Assembly (NCBI RefSeq): GCF_007830035.1
Contig: NZ_VLKN01000004.1
Location: forward strand, 310,001 to 374,000
DNA from: Luteimonas cucumeris
GTDB taxonomy: Bacteria > Pseudomonadota > Gammaproteobacteria > Xanthomonadales > Xanthomonadaceae
Direction of reading: 5' to 3'
Length of the DNA stretch: 64,000 bases
Shown: positions 55,501-63,184 of the stretch, piece by piece
Numbering within the stretch: the stretch's first letter is position 1
Layout of the letters: each line of letters starts with the position of its first letter
Notes under the pieces: model-generated
Seen by the model: only the letters and a program-made list of their open reading frames with translations
Told to the model about the DNA's origin: nothing
Databases searched by the model: none
Program-made: the position numbers and the translations under genes

Positions 55501-56166
55501 GGCTTCGAAATGCAGCGGATCTTCCTTGTTCCAGAACACCGTTGCGATGCCGGCCTTCCGGCACGATGCGACCAGCGCACTCAGCGTCGGTGCCCGGCCT
55601 GCGATCATGCCGCGCCATGTGCCGTCGCGGCCTAACCAAGCTGATTCAATGAGGAGCAGATGCGGACGAAAAGCGCGTATCTGCTCCTCCCACGTTGCCG
55701 GGAGGAGCATCTGCAGGTCGCATTCGGGTGAAAAGCTCGCTTCGGAAAACGGGTCCAGAATCGCGGCCACCTTGAGATCCCGGATCTTTCCCGGCAATGG
55801 CGCCCCGGGGGGCAGATCCATGAGCTTGGCGTTCTCGATCCGTGTGTCAAAGGAGTCTGACCGAACCACCGGCGTTGGGCCATCCGACAGCGAGGCGCGA
55901 TCCATCGATCGACCACGCCACAGTTCATAGATCCGCCGCGGCGCCTTGTACGCTTGGAGCGGGAAACGTAGGGTCTGGACGAGGATTTCGCCCAACCTGA
56001 ATGTCGTACTCGCACGAAGGTCGCTCAACTGCGACGCCGCTTCGGCACGAGCGCTGTTCGCGGCCGCGATGTGGATAGCGCGATCGCGCTCCAATGTCCG
56101 AACTCGCGCTTCGGCCTTCACTAGCCTCAACAGCAGCTCAAATTCAGGGCCCCTTGGCGGGTTCAC
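52591..56166 (-). CDS. 1191-residue multidomain glycosyltransferase
   Basis: A very large cytosolic-type protein. In order: a short coiled coil (about 8-50) and helix; a CgeB/DUF3880-like GT-B region (about 125-430, IRAFRPHLLLIESAWLGRDG, SPTMFARRVFELIGSG); a GT2-like region (about 455-640) with the acidic site HPDDYYGASYLQDL; a beta-rich domain (about 690-790) with LERDGALVVQLDAPADRGWRC; and a C-terminal GT4 (about 800-1175) with RLLLVSNIYPEGDRFYRNAF, FLTPTRSDTQGVTRDEAMSTG and the EAMSTG nucleotide-sugar block. Three transferase-like modules in one chain suggest assembly of a repeat unit or of a terminal oligosaccharide. It overlaps the next GT4 gene by 4 bases. No signal or transmembrane segment was found. 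Confidence 0.85.
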   Translation of the reverse strand: MNPPRGPEFELLLRLVKAEARVRTLERDRAIHIAAANSARAEAASQLSDLRASTTFRLGEILVQTLRFPLQAYKAPRRIYELWRGRSMDRASLSDGPTPVVRSDSFDTRIENAKLMDLPPGAPLPGKIRDLKVAAILDPFSEASFSPECDLQMLLPATWEEQIRAFRPHLLLIESAWLGRDGTWRGMIAGRAPTLSALVASCRKAGIATVFWNKEDPLHFEAFIETARLFDWVFTTDADSVTRYRRELGHSRVQLLPFALQPRAYSPVCRAERENKAFFAGAWYDRMPERSGDFASLAGVFDLIAGVDIYDRNYDNQEGRGGFPARYQGMVRGSVPYRDTPDLYRRYRFGLNLNTVKDSPTMFARRVFELIGSGTSVYGNYSRGQKNMLGELAVASDDVENVFHRAYAEHETPDALLVRSRRSLALRKVLEQHTYRHRLKHIVRCALTGDMDDGDGSVVGIASADNETCLASVLRAYERQTARGISLYLRLPHNLHSALPSGVSVLNDEALQKRPEETFGSAWIAAFHPDDYYGASYLQDLKLGRLYCSGEAIGKGAFLAVDGRGVRMTDGDQEFRKVTSLALRRSILRAEAWHGSLASLLDSVSDGALHAPDMDSLDSFSYIENGNEAGIEAEAAQLLDAGVDIEDMYRFAAELPDLPAWPVTGNEWIDGAELSSLFVDVPPGISVAARRHRLELCSTAANGMGGECLSVPFPRSRLERDGALVVQLDAPADRGWRCEIQALGARGDSLVSFELPAGVTTRIEPPEEACAYRLKLKVRGELVRHIDGLWLKSQPAQPVFLPGNGRLLLVSNIYPEGDRFYRNAFVHRRVLEYRRRGIPVDVIRVAAGEQQRSYEFEGVPVMVCSPEALQATLAISKHDAIAVHFLDESIWRSIKDVAGRTPTVVWVHGAEIQPWTRRPFNYTTDEEKADARNSSERRMSFWRKLLSDPPASLRLVFVSRTFAEECWTDLGMRLADDRWSVIHNPVDTALFRFEERSVDLRWNILSVRSHESRGYANDLTAEAVRLLSAHPLFPRMRFRLIGDGKLFDSNFADLRTYSNVRLERRQLSQAEMAEIFRENGIFLTPTRSDTQGVTRDEAMSTGLVPVTNAVSAVPEFVDHECGILVAPEDAAALAAAILKLVENEAQFLSMSKAASDRVRKQRGLERIIDQELALLSPHSVQDASALPIRRK

Positions 56167-57470
56167 CCGAACCGCCTTGCGTCCACCGGGGCCAACAAGG
56201 CCTGATCGGTCAATTGCGCGGCAAGTGCTTTCCAGGAGTAGGTCGTGACATCAAAACTGCGTTCGCACGGTCCCCGTGCGATTCCGACTGGCCCGGATTT
56301 TGCCTGCGCCAGTAAGGTCAAACGCTCCCGCAACTGCGGGTACGCATTTTCGACGCACCATCCCGCTCCGCTCGATACCAACAGCCGCGCGGCATCGTCG
56401 CTCCGAGTTCCGCCGATGTGCAGGATTGGAACACCGGACCCCAGGTACTCATAGACTTTTCCTGGGACCTGGACGGGATCATCATTGGCTATGTTGATCA
56501 ACAGATCACAGCGACGCTGGAGCTCAAGCACGGACCGGTGCGGAACGAAACCGAGAAGGCGGATTTTGCCTGGGTGGGCCGTCGCCGCATCGCGAACCTC
56601 GTCCGGTAGCGTATGCGAAGCGATATTGAGGCGTATACCGACGCTATCGCGAACTGCAGCAAGCAGGTGTGCCGGATTACGAAAATGATAAAAGCTGCCG
56701 GTATACAGAAGTTCCACCAAACCTTTATCTAGATCCACATCGATCCTGTCCTCGACATTGGCCTCGAAGGATTGGTCATAGCCCTGCGGCAAAACAATCA
56801 ACTCGCCACTAGGAATTCCATGACGCTCCTGCAATAGGCGCGCGACAGGTGAATTCGTCACGGTGATCGCATCGGCGTGGCGGCACACTTGCGCTTCGAG
56901 CTTTCGAGCGCGGGAACGCCAACGAAAGGGAGTGTAAGGCGCGAGGATGGGATCGCCGAGATCGGCGACCCAGCGAAAGCCTTTGGCCTTGGCGCGCAGT
57001 CCGAGTGGAATCGAATTCGCCGGTTCATGTGAAGTCACAACCACATCGGGAACAAGCCTACGCAGAAGTTCGTCAAGGGATTTGCGCGCCCAAGGCAGCC
57101 ATTCGGCGCGCACGTCCGGAAACATGAGGAACGCGAGCAAGGTCTTGAAGCGCTCAACCCACCTGCCTTTCCAATTCAATCCCATGGTTCTATCCGGATC
57201 GGAATGCGCCGCAGATGTCGTCGACTGCGCACTCATTTTCGACCTAGAACGACTGGACAGGAATGCCATGAATGGACCCGGATAGACGCGATGGACGCTT
57301 ATGCTGTCGGGCAGTTCCGGCAAGCCGCCTGGTCCGTAACCGGCGACATCGGGCGCCAGCACATGGACTTCATGTCCCGCTAGCACCAATTCCCTGGACA
57401 GATATGCCCATCTTATGGCCTGTGGGGAGGGTGTAGGAGGAAAATCGTAGGCCACGATCAGGATACGCAT
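56163..57470 (-). CDS. GT4 family glycosyltransferase
   Basis: A 435-residue GT-B enzyme. The N-terminal domain opens MRILIVAYDFPPTPSPQAIR (a common GT4 start) with GHEVHVLAPD. The C-terminal nucleotide-sugar domain has VELLYTGSFYHFRNPAHLLA, PHRSVLELQRRCDLLINIAN and the acidic VPGKVYEYLGSGVPIL, where the EX7E glutamates lie. A central insert (about 80-115) is Ser/Arg-rich and may be disordered. ATG 57470 (MRILIV) is chosen; an upstream in-frame ATG at 57512 would add a charged leader. It is followed by the 1191-residue transferase with a 4-base overlap. Confidence 0.92.
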   Translation of the reverse strand: MRILIVAYDFPPTPSPQAIRWAYLSRELVLAGHEVHVLAPDVAGYGPGGLPELPDSISVHRVYPGPFMAFLSSRSRSKMSAQSTTSAAHSDPDRTMGLNWKGRWVERFKTLLAFLMFPDVRAEWLPWARKSLDELLRRLVPDVVVTSHEPANSIPLGLRAKAKGFRWVADLGDPILAPYTPFRWRSRARKLEAQVCRHADAITVTNSPVARLLQERHGIPSGELIVLPQGYDQSFEANVEDRIDVDLDKGLVELLYTGSFYHFRNPAHLLAAVRDSVGIRLNIASHTLPDEVRDAATAHPGKIRLLGFVPHRSVLELQRRCDLLINIANDDPVQVPGKVYEYLGSGVPILHIGGTRSDDAARLLVSSGAGWCVENAYPQLRERLTLLAQAKSGPVGIARGPCERSFDVTTYSWKALAAQLTDQALLAPVDARRFG

Positions 57471-57480
57471 CCTCGAACTC

Positions 57481-58263
57481 TCAGGTGTTCTTCTCGGTGA
57501 CAGCAGGCGCACTCACCAGCGACTTGTACTCTTTGAGTGCATCGGTGGTATCCCCGAAGAAAACTACTCGGCCAGCGTCCATCAGAAGCCCCTTATTGCA
57601 GACGTTCTTTATCAGGGCGACGTTATGGCTGGCCAACAAGACAATCTTGGCGCCATCCACTCTTCCCTGCATGCGTTTCTTGGCCTTAGTGATGAATGCC
57701 GCATCGCCCGTGCCTATCCATTCGTCCATGATCATGATGTCGTGCTGGGCCGCGGTAGCAATCGAAAAACCAAGGCGCATGCGCTGGCCTGACGACAAAG
57801 TTTTCAACCGGTGATTCGCTTTGTCTTCGATCTCCGCGAATTCCAGGACGGGTAAAACAATTTCGCGTATTTCGGCAGCGCGCAAGCCCATAGCCGTGCC
57901 ACGCAGGAAGATGTTCTCGCGCACGGTCGCTTCGCCGCTAAAACCAAGCGAAATGTTCAGCAATGCCTGCATGCTGCCGTGTGCTTCGATGCGACCTTGT
58001 GTCGGCTGATAAGCCCCCGTGAGGACCCGCAGCAGCGTCGACTTGCCGACGCCATTGCGGCCAATGATGCCTATTCTGTCGCCGTCCTGCGCATTGAAGC
58101 TGATGTCGCTCAAGATGGTCCGGAACTCGCGGCGCGGACGGTCGAATGCGGCACCGGCCAGCATCGAAAACCAGGTGTGGGCCGATCTTTCGCTCTGCAG
58201 GTAAAGAGGAAGCTCCAGCGATACGCCATGGGCCGACAGGCTAACCGTAGAATTCATCGTCAT
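57481..58263 (-). CDS. wzt: Polysaccharide ABC transporter ATPase (Wzt), short form
   Basis: A 260-residue ATPase that powers export of an undecaprenyl-linked polysaccharide across the inner membrane with Wzm. Walker A is IIGRNGVGKS (about 68-75), the signature is LSSGQRMRLGFSIATA, Walker B is IMIMDEWIGTGD, and the H-loop is LLASHNVALI. A 25-residue N-terminal extension (LYLQSERSAHTWFSML) precedes the core, as in other O-antigen Wzt. There is no C-terminal carbohydrate-binding domain (O9a-type Wzt is about 430 residues), so it matches the short type that does not read a cap. Start ATG 58263 overlaps the wzm stop by 4 bases; ATG 58257 is also possible. Confidence 0.92.
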   Translation of the reverse strand: MTMNSTVSLSAHGVSLELPLYLQSERSAHTWFSMLAGAAFDRPRREFRTILSDISFNAQDGDRIGIIGRNGVGKSTLLRVLTGAYQPTQGRIEAHGSMQALLNISLGFSGEATVRENIFLRGTAMGLRAAEIREIVLPVLEFAEIEDKANHRLKTLSSGQRMRLGFSIATAAQHDIMIMDEWIGTGDAAFITKAKKRMQGRVDGAKIVLLASHNVALIKNVCNKGLLMDAGRVVFFGDTTDALKEYKSLVSAPAVTEKNT

Positions 58264-59048
58264 ACCCAAATCGGCACGAAACGCGCGTAACGTCGGTAGA
58301 GGTAGCCAGCCACTATCCAACCCAATACGGACATGATGCCCAGATAAGCCAGCGTGCCCGCTTCCACCGCTTCCCCGAGCAAAGGTGCGCGTACCAGTTC
58401 AACCATATGGAACAGTGGATTGACCCGCATCACCGCACCGCGGATGCTGCCCGGAGGGGTATGCGATGCATACCAGATGATAGGCGTGAACACGAATGCA
58501 AAAAGAAAGAGGCTCCCCGTCAACTCCTTGATATCAGGGAACCTCGCGCCCAGCAACGCGACTACCATGCCGATCCATACCGTGTTCCACAGTATTAACA
58601 GGAAAGACGGGATGAACAACACCAGCCCTATCGGCTGCAGAATGGGCGACAGCGCCAGCGCCACTACCACTATCGGCAACGCGGCCGCGGAATAGAAAAG
58701 CGCCTTCGCCAGTGTGCGCAGCACGAAGTCGGTAAGCCTCACTCGGCCGTCGAGTATGAAACCGGCGTGTCCGGACAGGACACCCGATGATTCGGTAATG
58801 ATGTTGGTGAGCAGCCGGAATATCAGGTAGCCCACCCCCAGATGCGGCATGAACACGAGCGGGTCCTTCCCATACACGCCCGCAAACAGGTAACCGATAC
58901 CGCCCACGTACAGCAGTGGCGGCAGGAGCAGCCAAACCAAGCCCAGTCTTGAGCGACGGTATTTGGTAACGATATCCAGCCAACTCGAATACGCCCAAAA
59001 TTCGGGTTCACGCAAGCTGGCCAGCAAATCCCTCTCGAACGATCTCAA
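58260..59048 (-). CDS. wzm: Polysaccharide ABC transporter permease (Wzm)
   Basis: A 262-residue six-helix ABC-2 permease that exports the polysaccharide with Wzt. The conserved TKYRRSRLGLVWLLLPPLLYV amphipathic region (about 25-45) precedes helices GGIGYLFAGVYG, VLGYLIFRLLTNIITE-like VGYLIFRLLTNI, PIVVVALALSPILQPIG, FLFAFVFTPIIWYAS and GIMSVLGWIVAGYLYRRYARF. TTG 59048 is chosen as start because it overlaps the metB stop (TTGA, 4 bases) and brings the N-terminus to LRSFERDLLASL, close to the family start. A longer frame exists upstream but is antisense metB. Confidence 0.9.
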   Translation of the reverse strand: MRSFERDLLASLREPEFWAYSSWLDIVTKYRRSRLGLVWLLLPPLLYVGGIGYLFAGVYGKDPLVFMPHLGVGYLIFRLLTNIITESSGVLSGHAGFILDGRVRLTDFVLRTLAKALFYSAAALPIVVVALALSPILQPIGLVLFIPSFLLILWNTVWIGMVVALLGARFPDIKELTGSLFLFAFVFTPIIWYASHTPPGSIRGAVMRVNPLFHMVELVRAPLLGEAVEAGTLAYLGIMSVLGWIVAGYLYRRYARFVPIWV

Positions 59049-60229
59049 CCCAGCGCCTCCTGCAACGAAGCCGTGAGATCGCGAAGGTCTTCTATACCCA
59101 CGCTCAGCCGTACCATGCTGTCCGTTATGCCCAGTTTCGTGCGGCGTTCGGCCGGGATGGACGCATGCGTCATCACCGCCGGATGATTGATCAGGCTTTC
59201 CACACCGCCCAAGGATTCGGCAAGGGTAAACAGCTGCGTACGCTCGCACAGCCGCTTCGCGGCTTCGAAACCGCCCTTCAAGGTGATCGAGATGATGCCG
59301 CCAAAACCGTCCATCTGGCGTTTTGCCAATGCATGCTGCGGATGAGATGCCAAACCAGGATAGATCACGCTATCGATCGCCGGATGCGTCTCCAACCACT
59401 CCGCCAGCGCCTGCGCGTTCTCGCAATGCGCCTTCATGCGCAGGTGCAGCGTCTTCAGGCCGCGCAGGGCGAGGAAGCTGTCGAACGGGCCCTGCACGGC
59501 GCCGATGGAGTTCTGCAGGAATGCCATTTGCTCGGCCAGTTCGGCGTTATCGCCGACCACGGCGATACCGCCGACCATGTCCGAGTGGCCGTTGAGGTAT
59601 TTGGTGGCCGAATGCACGACCATGTCGGCGCCGTGCTCGAGCGGGCGTTGCAGGATCGGCGAGGCGAAGGTGTTGTCGACCACCATCAGGATGCCGCGGT
59701 TGCGGGCGATCGCCGAGATCGCGGCGAGGTCGACGATCTTCAGCATCGGGTTGGTCGGGGTCTCGACCCAGACCATGCGCGTGTCCGGGCGGATCGCGGC
59801 TTCGAAGGCGGCGACATCGGTCAGGTCGACGAAGCTGAAGTCCAGCCCCGCGGTGCGTCGGCGCACGCGTTCGAACAAGCGGTAGCTGCCGCCGTAAAGA
59901 TCGTCCATCGCGATCACGTGCGAGCCACTGTCGAGCAGCTCCAGCACAGTGGAGGTCGCCGCCATGCCGGACGCAAAGGCGAAGCCGCGGCTGCCACCTT
60001 CCAGTGCCGCCACGCAGCGCTCATAGGCGAAGCGGGTGGGATTGTGGGTGCGCGAGTACTCGAAGCCCTGGTGCACGCCCGGACTGGCTTGGGCATAGGT
60101 GCTGGTGGCGTAGATCGGGGGCATCACCGCGCCAGTACTGGGGTCCGGGGCCTGGCCGCCATGGATCGCCAGCGTGCCCAGACCCGGCCGGGAAGCGCCC
60201 GGGGTGGCGTCGCCGCTATGTTCGTTCAC
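59045..60229 (-). CDS. metB: Cystathionine gamma-synthase/lyase (Cys/Met PLP family)
   Basis: A 394-residue PLP enzyme. The family start LGTLAIHGGQAPDPSTGAVM, the EYSRTHNPTR block, the catalytic-loop SATKYLNGHSDMVGG with the Schiff-base Lys, and SLGGVESLINHPAVMTHASI are all present. It either makes cystathionine from O-succinyl- or acetyl-homoserine and Cys, or splits it in reverse transsulfuration. The adjacent cbs gene makes the lyase role plausible, and many of these enzymes do both. It is the conserved right border of the locus (metB in Xanthomonas), and its stop overlaps the wzm TTG start. Confidence 0.93.
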   Translation of the reverse strand: MNEHSGDATPGASRPGLGTLAIHGGQAPDPSTGAVMPPIYATSTYAQASPGVHQGFEYSRTHNPTRFAYERCVAALEGGSRGFAFASGMAATSTVLELLDSGSHVIAMDDLYGGSYRLFERVRRRTAGLDFSFVDLTDVAAFEAAIRPDTRMVWVETPTNPMLKIVDLAAISAIARNRGILMVVDNTFASPILQRPLEHGADMVVHSATKYLNGHSDMVGGIAVVGDNAELAEQMAFLQNSIGAVQGPFDSFLALRGLKTLHLRMKAHCENAQALAEWLETHPAIDSVIYPGLASHPQHALAKRQMDGFGGIISITLKGGFEAAKRLCERTQLFTLAESLGGVESLINHPAVMTHASIPAERRTKLGITDSMVRLSVGIEDLRDLTASLQEALG

Positions 60230-60288
60230 GTTTGTCTATCCCAAAAACACTGCGGCCGATTCTATCATCCGGCCGCCCTCGCCCCGCC

Positions 60289-61659
60289 TTACTGCACCCG
60301 CCGCCGCAGATAGTTGAGCAGGTCGATGCGGGTGATCAGGCCAAGGAAATGGGTGCCGTCCATCACGATGGCGACCTGACCGGCGTCGAACACCGGCAGC
60401 AGCGATTCGATCGGCGACTTGACGTCGAGCTTGTTCAGCTTGGACACCATCGCGGTCGACACCGGATCGCGGAACCGGGCCTCGTCGCCATACACGTGCA
60501 GTAGCACATCGCTCTCGTCCACGATGCCGACCAGGGCGTCGCCCTCCATCACCGGCAGCTGCGAGACGTCGTACAGCTTCATGCGCTGGTAGGCGGTCAC
60601 CAGCAGGTCGTTGGCGCCGACCACCACGGTGTCGCGCTGCGAGTACGGGCGCAGGATCAGGTCGCGCAGGTCGCCGGTCGGCTGGCGCTCGAGGAAGCCG
60701 TTGTCGAGCATCCAGAAATCGTTGTACATCTTGGACAGGTATTTGTTGCCGGTGTCGCAGACGAACACCAGCACGCGCTTGGATTCGGTCTGTTCGCGGC
60801 AGTATTTCAGCGCCGCGGCCAGCAGCGTGCCCGTCGAGGAACCGCCGAGGATGCCCTCCTTGGCCAGCAGCTCGCGCGCGGTCAGGAAGCTTTCCTTGTC
60901 GCTGATCGCATAGGCTTTCCTGACGCGGCTGAAGTCGGAAATGGACGGCAGGAAATCCTCGCCGATGCCTTCCACCATCCAGCTGGCGGACTTGTCGCTG
61001 AGCGTGCCTTCGTTGATGTACTCGGCCAGGATCGAGCCGACCGGGTCGGCCAGGATCAGCTCGGTGTGCGGCGAGTGCTTGGCGAAGCAGCGCGACAACC
61101 CGCTCATCGTGCCGGAGCTGCCGCAGCCGAACACGATCGCGTCGAGGTCGCCGTCCATCTGCCGCAGGATTTCCGGACCGGTGCCGAATTCGTGCGCGGC
61201 CGGGTTGTCGGGATTGCCGAACTGGTTGATGAAGTAGGCGCCGGGCGTCTCGCGGGCAATGCGTTCGGCCAGGTCCTGGTAGTAGTCGGGATGGCCCTTG
61301 GCCACGTCCGAACGGGTCAGCACCACTTCCGCCCCCATCGCCTTGAGGTTGAAGATCTTTTCGCGGCTCATCTTGTCCGGCACCACCAGCACCAGCTTGT
61401 AGCCCTTCTGCTGCGCCACCAGCGCCAGGCCGATGCCGGTGTTGCCGGCGGTGCCTTCGACCAGCGTGTCGCCGGGCCTGATGTCGCCGCGGCGCTCGGC
61501 CGCCTCGATCATGCTCATGCCGATGCGGTCCTTGATCGAACCGCCGGGGTTGGCGCTTTCCAGCTTGAAGAACAGTTCGCAGACGCCGGTGTCGAGGTGC
61601 TGCGCCTTGACGATTGGCGTCTCGCCGATCAGTTCCAGGACGGAGGAATGGGTGCTCAT
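60289..61659 (-). CDS. Cystathionine beta-synthase
   Basis: A 456-residue fold-type II PLP enzyme that condenses serine (or a derivative) with homocysteine, or uses Cys-forming chemistry. The PLP lysine is in SANPGGSIKDRIG (about residue 43). TAGNTGIGLALVA and GCGSSGTMSGLSRCF bind substrate and PLP phosphate. The C-terminal 110 residues hold two CBS motifs (VTAYQRMKLYDVSQLPVMEGDALVGIVDESDV and QVAIVMDGTHFLGLITRIDLL) for nucleotide/SAM sensing, which favours cystathionine beta-synthase over simple cysteine synthase. It is upstream of metB on the same strand, with 59 bases between. Confidence 0.9.
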   Translation of the reverse strand: MSTHSSVLELIGETPIVKAQHLDTGVCELFFKLESANPGGSIKDRIGMSMIEAAERRGDIRPGDTLVEGTAGNTGIGLALVAQQKGYKLVLVVPDKMSREKIFNLKAMGAEVVLTRSDVAKGHPDYYQDLAERIARETPGAYFINQFGNPDNPAAHEFGTGPEILRQMDGDLDAIVFGCGSSGTMSGLSRCFAKHSPHTELILADPVGSILAEYINEGTLSDKSASWMVEGIGEDFLPSISDFSRVRKAYAISDKESFLTARELLAKEGILGGSSTGTLLAAALKYCREQTESKRVLVFVCDTGNKYLSKMYNDFWMLDNGFLERQPTGDLRDLILRPYSQRDTVVVGANDLLVTAYQRMKLYDVSQLPVMEGDALVGIVDESDVLLHVYGDEARFRDPVSTAMVSKLNKLDVKSPIESLLPVFDAGQVAIVMDGTHFLGLITRIDLLNYLRRRVQ

Positions 61660-61822
61660 GCGGAGATTCGGACCGGCGCCTGTGCTGCGGAACCGGGATT
61701 ATCCGCTGGATGACGATGCGTTTGTGCGCTCGAGATGGCGACTGCTCCGGCATCCACCGGGAAAATGTGCAGCGACTCGACCCTACTGGACCCGGCGGCG
61801 GGTCACGGCGCCTTGTGTGGCG

Positions 61823-61860
61823 CGGGCGGCGACGGCCGACGAGGAGGCCGTCGCCGCCCG
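61823..61860. terminator. Perfect 15-bp hairpin between ydcH-like gene and cbs
   Basis: CGGGCGGCGACGGCC (61823-61837) pairs exactly with its complement at 61846-61860, with an 8-base loop GACGAGGA. It sits 13 bases after the DUF465 gene stop (leftward reading). No T run follows on that strand, so it may be a Rho-independent-like stabilising hairpin rather than a classic terminator. Confidence 0.6.
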
Positions 61861-61872
61861 TGCGGTTGAACG

Positions 61873-62091
61873 TCAGTGGTGCTGGCTTTCGTACAGACGC
61901 GTGAGGCGATCCTTGGCCGCGAGTTTTTCGCGCTTCATCTGCGCAAGCGTGGTGTCGTCGACCGGCAGCACACCCAGTTCCGCGTCGAGCACCTGCTTGT
62001 CGAGGTCTTTGTGACGGTGATAAAGCTGCCGGAATTCCGGGCTGGCTTTGATCATGGCGTCGATCTCGTTCTGCGATTGCCCTTCGAACAT
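61873..62091 (-). CDS. YdcH/DUF465 family small protein
   Basis: A 72-residue helical protein of the DUF465 family. The diagnostic blocks are FRQLYHRHKDLDKQVLDAE and DDTTLAQMKREKLAAKDRLTRLY. It begins MFEGQSQNEIDAMIKA, and AGGAGG lies a few bases upstream of ATG 62091 on the coding strand (GGAGGCCTCC is complemented there). The function is unknown; YdcH is a small cytosolic helical hairpin. The frame stays open upstream to 62526, but that part is low-complexity and not conserved. Confidence 0.9.
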   Translation of the reverse strand: MFEGQSQNEIDAMIKASPEFRQLYHRHKDLDKQVLDAELGVLPVDDTTLAQMKREKLAAKDRLTRLYESQHH

Positions 62092-62569
62092 GGAGGCCTC
62101 CTTTGGACTCGATTGAACCCGGCCGTGGGCAGGCCCGGGCCCAACGCCTGCCGCGCTGGTTCCGGTCCGTGACGGCAGTCGGGCGGTGGTGCAAGGATCC
62201 GCATACAGCAACGCCCCGGCCGGTGCGGCACGAGGCGTGGTGGGGAAGCGGATCGATCGGACCTGACATGACGGGCGCATCCCGAACGGGGCGCCCGCGA
62301 CCACCTGGCTAACGGTGGCGGGCTCCTGCGAATCGGGGGCGTGGGTCATCGGTCTGGCTCTGCCGGATGGTGGAGGCCATCCGGTGTCTCCGACCCTACT
62401 CCTCCGTTTTCGGGGCTTCAAGCCTGTGGCGCAAGTGCTTGATCCGACAGGGCTGGAAACGATTCCAAGCTGAACCGCGACAATCGCTGGAAAGCCCACC
62501 AATCCGTACGGATGTCTTGCAACCATTTGATTTTATTTGATTTTTCGCTGCGCGAACGGCGCCAACGAA
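62092..62569. other. 478-base stretch without a gene; contains a nested hairpin
   Basis: This gap lies upstream of the DUF465 gene and is bounded on the right by the coiled-coil gene, also leftward. Near 62343-62396 there is a nested pairing: GGGTC (62343-62347) with GACCC (62392-62396), enclosing CCGGATGG (62363-62370) and CCATCCGG (62377-62384). It could be a structured leader for the DUF465 gene (about 250 bases upstream of its start), but it matches no riboswitch I recognise. AT-rich TTTGATTTTATTTGATTTTTC at 62525-62545 may be terminator-like for the gene to its right. Confidence 0.4.
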
Positions 62570-63184
62570 TCAGGGCTTGCTGCTCTTGGACTCAGGCTTG
62601 TCGACATTGCCGCCGGCGGACATCAGCTCGGCTTCGCGGCGGGCCAGCTCCGCCTGCCGTTTGCGGGCGGCGCGCAGTTTGGCCGCCTGTGCGCCAGCGA
62701 CGTCGTTCAACACGCCTTCGGCCTGTTGGCGGGCCGCGGCTTCCTGCTCGGCGGCCAGGCGCAGGTGCTCGGCCTCCTCGGCGTGGATCTGGGTCTGGAT
62801 GCGCAGGTGCTCGGCCTCGCGCCTCGCGCGCTCCGCTTCGCGACGGCTGGCTTCGACCAGCATCTCGCTGCGTTCGCGCTCGAGGCGATCCACCTCGCGC
62901 CGGCCCTGTTCGATGCGCGCCGCGATCTCCGCGGTTTCGACGCGGCGATCGGCCACATAGAGCGCATTGGCGCGATCGCGACTGCGCGCGGTCGCCACGC
63001 GCTCGATCGCCTGTCGTGCCTGCAGGCGCTCGTACGACGCCATGCCGGCCAGACTCAGGTTGTCGTCGAGTTGCTGCAGGCGCTGGTTGAGGCGCGCGAC
63101 ATCGGCGTCGTCATCGGCGGCGCGCGCGGTACCGGCAACCGCCAGCAAGGCGGCGAAGGCGATCATCAACAGCGGACGGATCAT
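62570..63184 (-). CDS. Periplasmic coiled-coil protein
   Basis: A 204-residue protein with a signal peptide (MIRPLLMIAFAALLAVAGTARA, probable cleavage after ARA). The rest is almost entirely helical and rich in Ala, Arg and Glu: DADVARLNQRLQQLDDNLSL, then a long run with heptad spacing (REAERARREAEHLRIQTQIH). It ends in a short Ser/Lys tail with no OmpA or peptidoglycan-binding domain. Its start overlaps the preceding DUF4398 lipoprotein gene by 4 bases, so the two work together and are co-translated. The function is unknown; the pair resembles the DUF4398 plus coiled-coil/OmpA partner arrangement. Confidence 0.75.
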   Translation of the reverse strand: MIRPLLMIAFAALLAVAGTARAADDDADVARLNQRLQQLDDNLSLAGMASYERLQARQAIERVATARSRDRANALYVADRRVETAEIAARIEQGRREVDRLERERSEMLVEASRREAERARREAEHLRIQTQIHAEEAEHLRLAAEQEAAARQQAEGVLNDVAGAQAAKLRAARKRQAELARREAELMSAGGNVDKPESKSSKP

